A stretch of 29,164 nucleotides of DNA from a virus, in the IMG/VR virus record IMGVR_UViG_3300009124_000074, positions 1 to 29,164 of that record, one strand, 5' to 3'. Under the pieces are notes generated by a model. That model was not told where the DNA came from. It saw only the letters and a list, made by a program, of their open reading frames with translations, and searched no databases. This document shows, in pieces, positions 28,721 to 29,164 of this stretch. The position numbers were made by a program, and so were the translations under genes. The stretch's first letter is position 1; every line of letters starts with the position of its first letter.

Positions 28721-29164
28721 TGAGCGTACCAGGCGGAAATTCACTCCTTCTTGCAGCAGCTAGCGTTGGTGGTGGTGTCTACGAAATTGAACGCAGCTTG
28801 CGGTTTGATGGCGATCGTACTAATTATCTGGCCCGAACGCCTTCAACGGAAGGTAATACAACTACTTGGACTTGGAGTGGATGGGTTAAGAGGTCTGAAA
28901 CTTCAGTTTCTAATGCTGCAATGCTGTTTACTGCTGGAACCACCAGCAATGATACGGAGCTTTTGTATTTCGCCAGCGATGACAAACTAAGATATCTGGT
29001 TGTTGATGGTGGTGTTATTGATATTAATTTTGAGACTTATGCAGTGTTTCGTGATTGTTCAGCTTGGTACCACATCGTAGCTACACGCAGTTCTGGAACA
29101 TTTAATTACTATGTGAACGGTGTGCAGCAATCTTTTCAGACTTCAACGTCTACCGGTGATTCTT
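28720..29164 (+). CDS. LamG/concanavalin-like phage surface protein, 3'-truncated by the window
   Basis: ATG 28720 overlaps the fibre stop (TGATG) and the frame stays open to the window end (148 residues visible). After a short Gly/Ala-rich start (MSVPGGNSLLLAAASVGGG) comes IERSLRFDGDRTNYLARTPS, TWTWSGWVKR, a YFASDDKLRYLVVDGG strand, FRDCSAWYHIVATRSS and YYVNGVQQ. This series is typical of LamG/concanavalin A-like jelly-roll domains on phage surface proteins, where RSLRF, W-x-W-S-x-W-V-K and AWYHIV recur. Such domains often bind carbohydrate, so a receptor-binding or decoration role is likely. The remainder lies to the right. Confidence 0.8.
   Translation, partial: MSVPGGNSLLLAAASVGGGVYEIERSLRFDGDRTNYLARTPSTEGNTTTWTWSGWVKRSETSVSNAAMLFTAGTTSNDTELLYFASDDKLRYLVVDGGVIDINFETYAVFRDCSAWYHIVATRSSGTFNYYVNGVQQSFQTSTSTGDS

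Noticed and set aside
1-29164. tRNA genes, CRISPR arrays, insertion sequences and diversity-generating retroelements
   Set aside because: No cloverleaf, regularly spaced repeat, transposase or reverse transcriptase was seen; nearly every base is in plus-strand structural genes.

Overview
The window is a compact block of tailed-phage structural genes, all on the + strand and mostly joined by 1-14 base stop/start overlaps. The tail genes follow the order of a lambda-type siphovirus: head-tail joining, tail tube, frameshifted chaperone, tape measure, then M, L, K, I and J relatives. I see no integrase, repressor, lysis or replication gene, no tRNA, no CRISPR array and no insertion sequence. The terminase and portal presumably lie to the left. 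The host cannot be read from the sequence. A cyanobacterial host is a guess: the PD-(D/E)XK nuclease belongs to a family whose type member sits in a cyanobacterial intron, and several tail and fibre proteins resemble those I associate with cyanophages.

Head region, 1-6803. A 5'-truncated basic, Gly/Ala-rich protein is followed by a Mu F/SPP1 gp7-type minor head protein, three small accessory ORFs (one only 26 codons with a membrane segment), a second protein carrying the same paired-Cys motif as the first, and a lone PD-(D/E)XK nuclease with a weak TTG start. Then come a DUF2213-type prohead protease fused to a coiled-coil scaffold, a probable capsid cement protein and the major capsid protein (DUF2184 type). 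The last two have clear Shine-Dalgarno sequences and favoured codons.

Head-tail joining and tail tube, 6825-9490. A DUF4054-type adaptor, probable closure, tail-completion and terminator proteins, and the major tail tube protein lie in the usual order. Next is a tail-assembly chaperone pair (9490-10433) joined by a -1 frameshift at GGGAAAG, the same heptamer used by lambda G/GT, directly before a 1560-residue tape measure protein. The tape measure appears to hold a circularly permuted, degenerate M23/LytM-like peptidase fold.

Tail tip, 15106-20511. gpM-like, an unknown 244-residue protein, gpL-like with four Cys (Fe-S type), a K-like protein reduced to its JAMM domain, and a fusion of gpI with the conserved part of gpJ. 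The fibronectin-like part expected at the end of J seems to be a separate small gene.

Adhesion region, 20514-29164. A beta-domain plus coiled-coil protein, a BppU-like protein, two tandem paralogous large structural proteins, a smaller beta protein, a modular tail fibre with a 69-bp tandem repeat, and the start of a LamG/concanavalin-like protein cut by the right edge. Functions throughout rest on recognised motifs and gene order; no database search was run.
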